57,501 bases of DNA from Hyphomicrobiales bacterium (GTDB lineage: Bacteria; Pseudomonadota; Alphaproteobacteria; Rhizobiales; CAJQND01): positions 1 to 57,501 of the forward strand of contig JANQOW010000119.1 in the NCBI GenBank assembly GCA_028285595.1. Reading direction: 5' to 3'. A program made the position numbers and the translations under genes. Below are positions 16,743 to 25,584 of this stretch, piece after piece. How positions within the stretch are numbered: position 1 is the stretch's first letter; the number at the start of each line of letters is the position of its first letter. The notes under the pieces are model-generated. The model searched no databases. It was not told the origin of the DNA and worked only from the letters and a program-made list of their open reading frames with translations.

Positions 16743-19469
16743 CTAGGCGTCGTCCGTAACCACGAGTTCCTGGTCGGGCTTCAGCAGTTCGCCTTCGCCT
16801 TCAGACAAAGTCTTGATGTCCTGCTCCAAGAGCCAGGGGATCTCATCTTGCGGCCGTGGGCGGGAGTAGTAGAAGCCTTGTGCTTCCGAGCAGCCCTCGA
16901 TCCGCAGGTAAGTGAGCTGGTCCTTGGTCTCGACGCCTTCAGCGGTGGTGTCGATGCCCAAGCTGCGGCCAAGACCCACAACGGCGCGGACAATTGCAGC
17001 CGCCTCGGAGTTGGTTTCAAGGTCGGACACGAACGAGCGGTCGATCTTGATCTTGTCGAACGGGAAGCTTCTGAGGTTGCCCAGGGACGAGTAGCCAGTG
17101 CCGAAATCGTCCATGGCGATCCTGACGCCCAACCCTTTCAGGCGATAGAGCACTTCCATCGTCTCATTGGTGTTCTTGAGAAGCACGGTTTCGGTGATCT
17201 CAAGCTCCAAGCGCTCGGGCGGAAGCCCGGTGGCTTCCAGCGTGTCGGAGACCAGTTGCACCAGACCCGGCTGCTTGAACTGCGCCGGCGAGAGGTTGAC
17301 GGCAACCTTCACCGGTTTGCTCCAGCTTGCCGCGATCTCACAGGCGTTGCGCAACACCCATTCGCCCACGGGCATAATCAGGCCGGTTTCTTCGGCAATC
17401 TGGATGAAGTCATCAGGCGAGACCAGGCCGCGCTCTGGATGGTTCCAGCGGATCAGAGCCTCAAAGCCCGTGATTTCGCCAATAGACATATTTATCAGCG
17501 GCTGGAAGTAGAGCTGCAACTGGCTCTTGCCGAGCGCCTGGCGCAGATCGATCTCGATCTGGCGGCGGGCAAGCGCAAGCTCGTCCATTTCGCGGGCAAA
17601 GAAGCGGTAGGTGTTGCGGCCATCTTCTTTCGCCCTGTACAGCGCCAGGTCGGCGTTCTTAAGCAGGCGGTCCGGCTCATCGCAATCGCCGGAAGACAGG
17701 GCGATGCCCAAGCTGGCGCCGATGATGGCTTCCTGACCATCCATGTCGATGGGCTTGGAGAGCGATGAGAGAACGCGCCGCGCGATATTGTGGATAATGT
17801 CGATATCCTCAAAGTCGGCCAGCACGATCGCAAACTCATCACCGCCGAGGCGGGCGATTGTGTCGATTTCCCGGAGCTCGATCTTCAAGCGGTCAGAGAC
17901 GGTGCGCAGCAGCATGTCGCCGGCCGGATGACCCAAGGTATCGTTGACGTTCTTGAAGTGGTCGAGATCGAGGCAGATCACCGCGATGTTGGTGCCGTAG
18001 CGGCGGGCCTGGGCCAGGGCCTGTTCCACACGGGTGCGGAACAACACCCGGTTCGGAAGGCCGGTCAGGCCATCATGCAGCGCCATGTGATGGACCCGCG
18101 CGTCGCGCTTCTTGATCTCCGTCACGTCGGTGTAGAGCACCACCGTGCCCCCTTCGGGCGTTCTGTGTTCGTTGATCTGAACCCAGCAATCGTCAGAGAG
18201 TTGCCGCTCGATGACCGAGTGCGTGGTGGATCTGTGGTGCTCCAGACGCTCTTCGATGCGCCCTTGGAGCGAGCGGGTGCTCAGCGCACTGTCCGCCCCA
18301 CAGCACAGTTCTGCTTTCACGATCTCCGCATAGTCGGCACCCACAACGGCGACCTCGGCAATATCGGGATAGAGCGCCAGGAAGTGGCTGTTGCTCAAGA
18401 TCAGCTTGTCGTCCGCATCGTACATGAGCAGACCTTGAGACAGGGACTCAACGATTGCGCTTCTGGTGCGGGCCTCGGTCTCAGCCGCTTCGGTCTCGGC
18501 CTGCTTGATCCGCGTGGCATCCAGAATGACGCCGGTCCACAACACGGTGCCATCGGGCTGCGCTTCTGGATGGGCGATTGCGTGCGTGTATTTCTTCTCG
18601 CCCTCTGCAGTCACGATGGAGGCTTCCACGTCCCAGGTTTCCAGCGTCTTGGACGCGTCCAGCAGGCGCTGGCGGAAGGTGTCGCGATATTCAGGCGCAA
18701 AGACGTTGAAGAGCGCCTTTGGATTGGTCAGGATTTCCCGCGCGGACACACCGAAAAGATCCTGCGCGGATTCACTGATGTACTCGTAGTGGATTTCCCC
18801 GTCAGGGTGCACGCGGCGTTGATACACAACGCCTGGGATCGTCTCAGCGAGCGACGAGAACTGACTGTCCTGGTGGCGCACCTGATTGGCGGCCAGCGCC
18901 GGCGTCGGCAGGCTTTTGCCACGCTCCATGCCCTGCAACAGCAAGCTGATCAGCGGATTGATACTGAAGAAGACCAGCTTGTCCTTGGCCTCGAACTCAC
19001 AGGTTTTAAAGAACAGCAAATAGATGTAGCCGTGCACCGTATCGGTCTGCACGTCGCGTAGTTCCTCGCACCAATAATCTCCGGAAAGCGCGCCATCGTC
19101 ACCGGGCGTCATGCTCTCCTGCAGCCTGAAGTGCGCATAGGCATGCTTGGCATCAACATTGCTGAAAAAGTTGATCACCGACGCATCCGCAGCACCTGGC
19201 ATGGAATAGCGTAGTTCTTGGATGCTTGCCTGTCCGGCCTTGTCAACAGGCACCACCGCGCAGCATTCGGCATCGAACGAGTGCCGGATTTGCTCCAGGG
19301 CCTTGTCGAAACAAGCCGCCGACGTTCCCTCATTCAAGATCAAGTCCAACAGCGCCGACTGGAGGCTAATCTTTTCAGCATAGCCAACAGCTTCGTCGCG
19401 AGAACTCTCCGGGCTCACTTGAGCCTCAGCATCCCCGTTCACCATTGCAACATTCGATGTCTCTTGCAT
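16743..19469 (-). CDS. PAS-GGDEF-EAL bifunctional c-di-GMP signalling protein
   Basis: 908 residues, no membrane segment. The N-terminal ~190 residues look GAF-like. PAS domains follow at about 215-320 (YEYISESAQDLFGVSAREIL) and 345-460 (GLLMYDADDKLILSNSHFLALYP). The GGDEF domain (about 470-630) has an intact RLGGDEF motif (~540-546) and the inhibitory RxxD site (REID) five residues before it. The EAL domain (about 645-895) keeps FEALIRW (~669), NLSPAQF, ELEITETVL, DDFGTGYSSLG and TAEGVE. Both activities therefore look intact. It is the last gene of a minus-strand series with the periplasmic binding protein, sensor-MFS and ATP-grasp genes; 138 bases with a strong hairpin separate it from the binding-protein gene. 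Confidence 0.9.
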   Translation of the reverse strand: MQETSNVAMVNGDAEAQVSPESSRDEAVGYAEKISLQSALLDLILNEGTSAACFDKALEQIRHSFDAECCAVVPVDKAGQASIQELRYSMPGAADASVINFFSNVDAKHAYAHFRLQESMTPGDDGALSGDYWCEELRDVQTDTVHGYIYLLFFKTCEFEAKDKLVFFSINPLISLLLQGMERGKSLPTPALAANQVRHQDSQFSSLAETIPGVVYQRRVHPDGEIHYEYISESAQDLFGVSAREILTNPKALFNVFAPEYRDTFRQRLLDASKTLETWDVEASIVTAEGEKKYTHAIAHPEAQPDGTVLWTGVILDATRIKQAETEAAETEARTRSAIVESLSQGLLMYDADDKLILSNSHFLALYPDIAEVAVVGADYAEIVKAELCCGADSALSTRSLQGRIEERLEHHRSTTHSVIERQLSDDCWVQINEHRTPEGGTVVLYTDVTEIKKRDARVHHMALHDGLTGLPNRVLFRTRVEQALAQARRYGTNIAVICLDLDHFKNVNDTLGHPAGDMLLRTVSDRLKIELREIDTIARLGGDEFAIVLADFEDIDIIHNIARRVLSSLSKPIDMDGQEAIIGASLGIALSSGDCDEPDRLLKNADLALYRAKEDGRNTYRFFAREMDELALARRQIEIDLRQALGKSQLQLYFQPLINMSIGEITGFEALIRWNHPERGLVSPDDFIQIAEETGLIMPVGEWVLRNACEIAASWSKPVKVAVNLSPAQFKQPGLVQLVSDTLEATGLPPERLELEITETVLLKNTNETMEVLYRLKGLGVRIAMDDFGTGYSSLGNLRSFPFDKIKIDRSFVSDLETNSEAAAIVRAVVGLGRSLGIDTTAEGVETKDQLTYLRIEGCSEAQGFYYSRPRPQDEIPWLLEQDIKTLSEGEGELLKPDQELVVTDDA

Positions 19470-19540
19470 CAGATGCCAATTTCCCCATCAATCCAGAGGA
19501 AATTCCCCTAACTGTATTCTCTGTTTCCGGTTCTTGGGCG

Positions 19541-19567
19541 GTGGGAGCACATTATTTGTGCTCCCAC
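19541..19567. terminator. 10-bp perfect hairpin between binding-protein and GGDEF-EAL genes
   Basis: GTGGGAGCAC (19541-19550) and GTGCTCCCAC (19558-19567) flank a 7-base AT loop. No U-tract follows on the minus strand, so read-through is possible. It may act as a partial terminator, setting a lower level of the downstream c-di-GMP gene, or as an mRNA-stabilising hairpin. Confidence 0.5.
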
Positions 19568-19607
19568 GCACCACAAGGTAACCAACCAACGCTCTCAACA
19601 AGTCCGT

Positions 19608-20888
19608 CTAGTTCGTGGTGCGCTTGCCTTGCGAGCGCACGCTTTGGCCGTCATAGTCGTAGATGAAGTTCGCGCCTTCAACGAAGCTGAACGGCATCTT
19701 CAGACCAATTTCACGAACCTTACGGAAGTTGATCGCAATATCCGGAGGCGAGACAACGCCCACCTTCAGATCGCCAACCTTGACCTTGCCTCTGAGCACC
19801 TTGATGCCATAGAGCGCCGCCAGGTGGGCGTTACTTTCAAAGCTGATACCAATGGACATGGCCGCGCTGGCATCACCTTCCTGAACCACTTCCGGCACAA
19901 CGCTCAGAACCGGCACACGGTCTGCGTTTGCGTTGATGGTTTGGATCTCGCGAAACACCGATGTGCTGCCGGTGATCCAGAACAGCGAGTTGTTGAGGTT
20001 CGGATCGTTCTCACGCATCTTCTCAACAGCTTTGCGCACCATGGTGGCGAGCTCCGAACGCGCATTCTCCGTCTGCTGCACCTTCAGGTCCATAACCTCC
20101 ACGCCCTTGCGGACGGCAGTTTCGCGCATGGGCTTAAACTGCGTTTGCATGGCGCTCACATTGTTTTGGTCCACAAGGATAGCCAGGTTTTTCAGGTTCG
20201 GGCGAAGCTCGTGGATATAGGCCATCTGAGCTTCAACCGGCATGTTCAACGAGGTGAACGCAAAGTTGGTGCCGGTGCCCAGCTCGTAGTCCGGGGTTTG
20301 CCCCAGGACCACGGGATCCTTAGAGGTCACTGAAACCACGGGCAGTTTGCCGTCTTTGTAGTTTTTCCAGAGCCAAGCTGTGGACTGCGAACCCATGGAG
20401 TAGATCAGATCCACTTCCAGGCTCTCAGCCAGGGCAAGGGCCTTACGGCCGTTCTCATCATTGCGGTTGAAATTCATAACGGTGATTTCAGCAGTGATGT
20501 TGCGCTCGGCAAAAAGCTTGAGGATCTTACTGATGGCCACGTCATAGGCCGAGGACGGGCGCGGATAGATGACCATGAGCTTCCACTTGGGATTCTCGAT
20601 CACACCGCCGCTGCCATCTGGCCGGCGCATCTTGATCACCACCTTGTCGGGGTGAGAGTAAGAGCCGATGATCGACCAATGCTTCAGTACGCTTTCCTTG
20701 AAACGGAACCAGTTGGCGTAAGGAGCATCATCCTCAACAAATGCGCCAAAGCCGGCGGCCATCGCAGGCGCGGTCGGCGCCATGATTCCAAATCCGAGGG
20801 CGCCGGCGACAGCAAGCACGCTGACGAGCCTTCCGCCTCGGTTCTTGAGCCATGTCAGGGCTCTTCGACAAATGTCTGGCTTAAACAT
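19608..20888 (-). CDS. Periplasmic ABC-type substrate-binding protein (ABC_sub_bind family) without cognate transporter
   Basis: 426 residues from the ATG at 20888, which has GAGGT 7 bases upstream; the frame is open for 17 more codons but with no such site. Residues 1-44 are a signal peptide (basic start, hydrophobic core, APAMA at the cleavage site). The mature part has the two-lobed periplasmic-binding form of the family PF04392: LMVIYPRPSSAYDVAISKILKLFAERNI, IYSMGSQSTAWLWKN, VVSVTSKDPVVLGQ, LAILVDQNNVSAMQTQ, VVSPPDIAINFRKVREIGLKMPFS. No ABC permease or ATPase gene is nearby. It follows the sensor-MFS gene by 66 bases. It may present its ligand to a membrane sensor instead of a transporter. 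Ligand unknown. Confidence 0.8.
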   Translation of the reverse strand: MFKPDICRRALTWLKNRGGRLVSVLAVAGALGFGIMAPTAPAMAAGFGAFVEDDAPYANWFRFKESVLKHWSIIGSYSHPDKVVIKMRRPDGSGGVIENPKWKLMVIYPRPSSAYDVAISKILKLFAERNITAEITVMNFNRNDENGRKALALAESLEVDLIYSMGSQSTAWLWKNYKDGKLPVVSVTSKDPVVLGQTPDYELGTGTNFAFTSLNMPVEAQMAYIHELRPNLKNLAILVDQNNVSAMQTQFKPMRETAVRKGVEVMDLKVQQTENARSELATMVRKAVEKMRENDPNLNNSLFWITGSTSVFREIQTINANADRVPVLSVVPEVVQEGDASAAMSIGISFESNAHLAALYGIKVLRGKVKVGDLKVGVVSPPDIAINFRKVREIGLKMPFSFVEGANFIYDYDGQSVRSQGKRTTN

Positions 20889-20954
20889 AACGATTACCTC
20901 ATTCAGGTCGTTGGTTGGGTTAGTTCTCGTCTCTTTCATCAGAGTTTCTCTTTC

Positions 20955-23492
20955 TTATTGAGCAGGTTGCGGGGAAACCGGTGCCGGATTCCCGGCCTCT
21001 GCCGGAGTTTCGGATTTGGCGGCCTGTTTGGCCCGGCCGGGGCGAACGTCCGCTCCGATCACGAAGACGACGGCCAAAACGGCGATGACGAAACCGACAA
21101 TGCCCATCGCGGACCAGGAGAAGTCCGTCCAGATCAGCAATTGGCCGATGAAGATCGGTCCGGCCACGTGGCCCACACGTTCCAGGAAGCGGTAGGTTGC
21201 CGTTGCGGTGCTGGTGCCGATCTGGCGGGCCAGCTGGCTTTCCGCAACAAAGGTCACCACGGGTGCGTTGATGAAGCCGTGGGCCGCGCCGATTAGAACG
21301 ACGCCGATGACCAGCAGCACGGTTTCGGTGTAAGCGGGCACCAATGCAGGATCAAACGTCCCGCCAAGACCCATAAGAGCCAATCCAAAGCCGCTGACCA
21401 GCGCACCGGCCAGGAGCACCGAGAAGGCGTCACCGTTCCGGTCCACGTGCAGCGCCACGAACTTGCTGGAAGCCACAACCGAGATGGCATAGATCATGAT
21501 GATCTGGCCGATATCTTCTTGCGGGTAACCGCTCTTGGCGAGCAGCAATGGCAGGGCAAAGGTGATGACACCGGTCAGCACCGCCTTGGCGGGAACGCCA
21601 ATGGTCGCCATGGTGTTCAGGAAATCGATATTGCGCACCGCCCGTCCCAGACTCTGCACCAGATCGCGCGCCGGGGCAGAGGAGGAATCGGAGGTGACCT
21701 CTTCTGAAATCGGCGGGACGGCAACCACAGCGTAAAGTGCAGACACCACGCCGATGGCGGCAGCCAGAACGAACACGCCGGTTGTGCCCATATAGCCCAC
21801 CAACAGCGAACCAACCGCCATGCCGGAGATCATCCCGCCCTGGAAGCCATACACAATGATGGCAGCAGCCTGGGTTTTCTTGCCTGGAGGCGCAACGGCG
21901 AGAAGATAAGACTGAACGCCGATGAAGAGCAGACCTTGCCCAATACCGGACAGACACCGGGCCGCCATAATGGCCAGGAAGTCCGGGAAGAACGCCAAGG
22001 ATGCCAACCCTGCCCCAGCCAGAAGCAGACCGATATACATCAGCGGCTTCGGCCCGATGCGCTGAGCGGCATACCCCGCCGGCACCAAGGTGAGAGCAAA
22101 GAACAGGTAGAACCCGACGAACGGTGCAGAGGCCCAGGACGTGGAGACGCCTGCATCCAACACGGCTCCTTGCACGAATTGCGGCAAGAAGGCGTAGGTC
22201 AGGTGCTCAAGCAAAACGCCCAAGAAGAAGACCGGCCTCACATAATTGAGCATCCACTCGTTTGGACCGTCCCGAATGGATTCAGCCGAATCGGATTCGC
22301 CCGGCGGCATCTCGTCCATGGGTCGGCGCACCGCGCCCCCAAGCTGGAAGAAGAGGCTGGCCAGGAATGCGGACGCAATGAACAGAGCCGCAAAGTTCTT
22401 CACACTCCGGGTGATCTGACCGGTGACCACGTCGCTCGGCAGCTCAACCGCGACCCGCACGGCGCGGGAACTGTTTTCCGGCGTCAGGTCCACCACATAC
22501 TCATAGTGGCTCTCAGATTCTTTCCACTGGCGACCGATCAGGTTGCGGTCGGTGTGAATGACGATCCGGTTGTCCACGGTCAGGGACGCTGCGCTGATGT
22601 CCGGGTTCAGTTTCAGGTACTCACCGAACGTGCGGTCAAGGCCTTGAATCTCATCAATGTTGATGTTGAAGGCCACCACATCGCTCAGACGCTGACCCAG
22701 CGAGCCGGCCAGAGCGCGGGCCTTGGCCTGTGCCCCGTCGGAGTAAAGCGTGATCAGCGTGGCGATAACGCCCGCTGAGGAAACAATGAAGACAATGCCG
22801 AAGGCCAATTGTGCCCATGGCACTCGGGTGCGCCAGCGCCGTGGCCCCAATATGCCGATGAACAATGCATAGATGAATGCAGCGATCGGCGCCGCGTAGA
22901 ACAGGCGTTGGAAGTAGCGGTCGACCCGATCGGTCACGACGGTTTCGGCCATGCTGATGGCCAATGCGCCCACGTCTTCAAACTTGTTGCTGAGCGGAAC
23001 AATGATCCGGTAGTGACCGTTCGCGCTTAAGAGCTCGTAATCCTTGCTCTTGGAGCCGGTCGCGATGATGGTTGTGCCCTTGGTGCCATCGTTGCTGACG
23101 CTGCGACCACTCTCGCGCTGATAATGCTCGTACTCGTGGGGTGCCGGCAGCTTTGCCAGAATGGCGGGATCGCCGGCCTTGAAGACGATGTTGCCCACAT
23201 CGTCATAAACAACCAGGGAACCAATAGCCGAATCAGACTTAAGCGCGGGCTCGGCGAGGGTGTTGAAGCCCACAAATTGGCGAAGTTCCAGGCCGGACAG
23301 GAGCGGTGCCTGCATGGCCTTTTGAACAACGTGAACCTGACCGGAAAGCTTGTCCCCCTGGAAGCGTTCATAGGTGAGTTTGGCCTCACCATAGGCGACG
23401 TACACAAGCAATAGCAAAGACACGAGCAGCACTACGAACATCGTCGCAGCATCGCTTATGCGCCTCCCTAAGGGGTATTTGCTAGTTGCCAT
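20955..23492 (-). CDS. MFS transporter fused to an N-terminal membrane sensor module
   Basis: 845 residues from the ATG at 23492; a GTG at 23501 is an alternative. The first ~390 residues are not MFS: TM1 (about 12-35), a periplasmic stretch of ~160 residues, a TM pair (about 195-215 and 225-250), a second periplasmic domain (~255-365) and another TM (~366-387). This resembles paired extracytoplasmic sensor domains, as seen in chemoreceptors and histidine kinases. From ~405 to ~825 there is a full MFS domain of about 12 helices (YAAQRIGPKPLMYIG, RCLSGIGQGLLFIGVQSYLL). The C-tail is Pro/Ala-rich. It lies 47 bases after the ATP-grasp gene and 66 before the binding-protein gene. Substrate and direction unknown; export of the ATP-grasp product is an inference. 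Confidence 0.8.
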   Translation of the reverse strand: MATSKYPLGRRISDAATMFVVLLVSLLLLVYVAYGEAKLTYERFQGDKLSGQVHVVQKAMQAPLLSGLELRQFVGFNTLAEPALKSDSAIGSLVVYDDVGNIVFKAGDPAILAKLPAPHEYEHYQRESGRSVSNDGTKGTTIIATGSKSKDYELLSANGHYRIIVPLSNKFEDVGALAISMAETVVTDRVDRYFQRLFYAAPIAAFIYALFIGILGPRRWRTRVPWAQLAFGIVFIVSSAGVIATLITLYSDGAQAKARALAGSLGQRLSDVVAFNINIDEIQGLDRTFGEYLKLNPDISAASLTVDNRIVIHTDRNLIGRQWKESESHYEYVVDLTPENSSRAVRVAVELPSDVVTGQITRSVKNFAALFIASAFLASLFFQLGGAVRRPMDEMPPGESDSAESIRDGPNEWMLNYVRPVFFLGVLLEHLTYAFLPQFVQGAVLDAGVSTSWASAPFVGFYLFFALTLVPAGYAAQRIGPKPLMYIGLLLAGAGLASLAFFPDFLAIMAARCLSGIGQGLLFIGVQSYLLAVAPPGKKTQAAAIIVYGFQGGMISGMAVGSLLVGYMGTTGVFVLAAAIGVVSALYAVVAVPPISEEVTSDSSSAPARDLVQSLGRAVRNIDFLNTMATIGVPAKAVLTGVITFALPLLLAKSGYPQEDIGQIIMIYAISVVASSKFVALHVDRNGDAFSVLLAGALVSGFGLALMGLGGTFDPALVPAYTETVLLVIGVVLIGAAHGFINAPVVTFVAESQLARQIGTSTATATYRFLERVGHVAGPIFIGQLLIWTDFSWSAMGIVGFVIAVLAVVFVIGADVRPGRAKQAAKSETPAEAGNPAPVSPQPAQ

Positions 23493-23507
23493 CCTGTGCA
23501 CCCACCG

Positions 23508-23565
23508 CCAAGATCTTGGTACGGTTAAAAGCTAGGGTCTCAAGCTTCACAAATGGTTAAAAGCT
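23508..23565. promoter_or_regulatory. Palindrome and direct repeat between ATP-grasp and sensor-MFS genes
   Basis: CCAAGATCTTGG (23508-23519) is a perfect 12-bp palindrome about 16 bases before the sensor-MFS start. GGTTAAAAGCT occurs at 23523-23533 and again at 23555-23565, offset 32 bp (about three helical turns); the second copy lies inside the end of the ATP-grasp gene. An internal promoter or operator is possible. Confidence 0.3.
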
Positions 23566-24826
23566 CAACAAGATGACCCGCGCTTCCGCGCCGTTGGCGC
23601 AACAAGAGATCAACCCGGTCGGCGATCAGCGACAGAATGAGATCATCATAACTCATTCCGCACTGGGTGAGACCTTCGGCAATCAGGCTTGTTACGCCAT
23701 CTTCGGTGGGGGCTTTAAGATCAGGTTTAGGGTTGGTTTCCAGAACGAACAGGCGTCCGTCTTCGTCGGCTCTCACATCGAGGCGCACCAAGGTTTCCAT
23801 GTTCAGATCGGTGAACACTTTGCGGCCAAGCTCATTGAGCTGATCAATAACCTCTGCGTCCTCAAGAGGGTCCAGCTGGCGCACGCGCTTGCCGGTGATC
23901 GGGCGCTTGTCCATTGAGGTGAAGATGCGCTCATCTTCCTGCAGCACACGCTCCACGGTGGCAAAGGTAAACGGCCCGTCCAGCTTTTCCAGCTCGCCAT
24001 CACGGGCAATCGTGGGGCCGCACGCCGCAACACAGAACTCGCGTCCGCCCAGATAGCGCTCGATGAGCACGTGGTTCTGGGTAAGGTCAAAGATTTCCTG
24101 GGCCACCGGAGCCAGGCCGAATATGTCGTCAACGAACTCAACGTTGAGCGAGGCACGCCCGGACACCGGCTTCACAATGAACGGGCCCTTATAGTCACCG
24201 AACACCCGCCGGAACTCAGGATTTTCGCAAGGGTTCAGAGGCTCACCAGCGCCATGCCATGTCATGAACTCGGCCGTGGGGATGCCGAGGCCCATCAATT
24301 GACGCTTGAAGGTGTGCTTGCTGTCGAGAATTCCCGCCGTCAGCGGATCATGGCCCAGATAGGGAACACCGAGCATCTCAAGAATCGCCGGTGCGTGAGA
24401 AACGGAGCAGAAGCCCTGCACACCGCCTGTGTTCAGCCAGGCAAAGTGAATGCCTTCGTCCTGCAGCCGCTGCGCCAGGCGCATGTCATCGGCCATCAGG
24501 CTCACATAGCGGCACCCCATGCGCCGCAGGCTTGCCGCGATATCTTCAGCCACTGTGCGATAGCTCTTCCAGGAGCGCGGATTGTGGCTCTGATAAATCA
24601 CCGCGCCGTCTTCGGTCTTGTCGCCGCCATAGATGACCGCAATGCGCATGCGTGTCAGCAAGCGCTCAACCTGTCCGGCCAGCTCATGCGCCCTCGTGCG
24701 GCGCACAGGCAAGACCTGCGGATCGATGTTTGCGTTCTCGCTGTACGCCGTTTGTGGCGCTTCAAACGCTTCGTTCAGATATTCAACCGGTGATGACACC
24801 AACTTCGCCGTACTGCCGCTCATCAT
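23540..24826 (-). CDS. ATP-grasp ligase, D-alanine-D-alanine ligase-like
   Basis: 428 residues; start at ATG 24826 or the adjacent ATG 24823, with GGGG just upstream. About 60 extra residues precede the usual Ddl beginning (MRIAVIYGGDKTEDG). The ATP-grasp domain spans about 180-400, with IVKPVSGRASLNVEFVDD, VLIERYLGGREFCVAACG and the metal/ATP motif FVLETNPKPDL (Asn present, as in the ExNxxPG motif of Ddl). The flexible glycine loop and peptidoglycan-cluster context of true Ddl are absent, so it probably joins other carboxyl and amino substrates. First gene of a minus-strand series with a sensor-MFS, a lone periplasmic binding protein and a GGDEF-EAL protein. Confidence 0.8.
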   Translation of the reverse strand: MMSGSTAKLVSSPVEYLNEAFEAPQTAYSENANIDPQVLPVRRTRAHELAGQVERLLTRMRIAVIYGGDKTEDGAVIYQSHNPRSWKSYRTVAEDIAASLRRMGCRYVSLMADDMRLAQRLQDEGIHFAWLNTGGVQGFCSVSHAPAILEMLGVPYLGHDPLTAGILDSKHTFKRQLMGLGIPTAEFMTWHGAGEPLNPCENPEFRRVFGDYKGPFIVKPVSGRASLNVEFVDDIFGLAPVAQEIFDLTQNHVLIERYLGGREFCVAACGPTIARDGELEKLDGPFTFATVERVLQEDERIFTSMDKRPITGKRVRQLDPLEDAEVIDQLNELGRKVFTDLNMETLVRLDVRADEDGRLFVLETNPKPDLKAPTEDGVTSLIAEGLTQCGMSYDDLILSLIADRVDLLLRQRRGSAGHLVELLTICEA

Positions 24827-24899
24827 TCAACCCCATGTCCCTGTTTGACCCGAGCTTCTTTTTTGTTTGCTCAGTGACCCCAGTGACAGCGACCCTAGA

Positions 24900-24921
24900 G
24901 GCCAAAAGCTAAGATTTGGCC
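24900..24921. promoter_or_regulatory. Small hairpin in the leader region of the ATP-grasp operon
   Basis: GGCCAAA (24900-24906) and TTTGGCC (24915-24921) are perfect arms around 8 bases, about 75 bases upstream of the ATP-grasp start, next to AT-rich DNA at 24933-24980 that could hold the promoter. Function not known. Confidence 0.3.
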
Positions 24922-24987
24922 AACCAGCAGGCTTAATTTTTGGACGGGTGAATAGATAAAATTGTTTCTATTTTTTCCGGTGCAAAC

Positions 24988-25476
24988 CTAGCGGCGGGTC
25001 AGGGTGAGGATGAGCACGCCTGCGGCAACGTTCAAGCCTCCTATCTTTTGAAACGCCAATGGATGGAAGCGATAGGCTGTGCTGGGCCCTCCGGTCAGGA
25101 TGCTGGCGGCCACCCCTGCCCCCACGCTGGCTTCTGCAATGACGCCTTTATAGCGGCCAGCCAGGGCCCCTCGGCGCACTCTTTTCTTGTATTTTGACGT
25201 GACACGCCACACCAGCCGGCGCTTTCCGATGATGCCGACTTCAAGACCGTACAGCTCCAACCGACCCACATACTGGTCTGAACGTCTGCTGCCGTCCTGA
25301 TGGAAGCGGCAGTGCAGCTCTCGCTTGGCGCCAAAGTGGATGGCGGCGTCAAGTCCATCGAAGCGGCATTTGAGAAGCCCGAGCTCGGCCGCTGTCGCGT
25401 TCGTGCTCCCCAACAGCGCACAGCAACCAGAAATGAACGCAATTCTGCTCAATATGGACACGACGCGAACGAACAT
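24988..25476 (-). CDS. DUF992 exported protein
   Basis: 162 residues from the ATG at 25476 (MFVRVVSILSRIAF); the frame runs 31 codons further without better support. Residues 1-30 are a signal peptide (CCALLGSTNATAAELG). The mature part has the DUF992 pattern: LKCRF near the start, CRFHQDG, YVGRLELYGLEVGIIGKRRLVWRV, GALAGRYKGVIAEASVGAGVAASILTGG, and a conserved hydrophobic end (GGLNVAAGVLILTL). This family is nearly confined to Alphaproteobacteria and is thought periplasmic; its role is unknown. It is divergent from the CAP-domain gene, with 108 bases between. Confidence 0.85.
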   Translation of the reverse strand: MFVRVVSILSRIAFISGCCALLGSTNATAAELGLLKCRFDGLDAAIHFGAKRELHCRFHQDGSRRSDQYVGRLELYGLEVGIIGKRRLVWRVTSKYKKRVRRGALAGRYKGVIAEASVGAGVAASILTGGPSTAYRFHPLAFQKIGGLNVAAGVLILTLTRR

Positions 25477-25584
25477 AGGCTTCTTGAAGTCTTTGTTTAC
25501 GAGTGACTTGCTACCTGTAAGTGAAACTCTAACATGGGCGCAGAGAATTGCATCAGATTTCACGCCCACACCATTGGAGATCTG

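Noticed and set aside
19608-20888. Treating the binding protein as part of a normal ABC importer
   Set aside because: No permease or ATPase gene is adjacent in either direction; the neighbours are an MFS fusion and a c-di-GMP gene.
23540-24826. Reading the ATP-grasp gene as the cell-wall D-Ala-D-Ala ligase (ddl)
   Set aside because: It has a 60-residue extension, differs in the substrate loop, and lies among transport and signalling genes, not in a peptidoglycan cluster.
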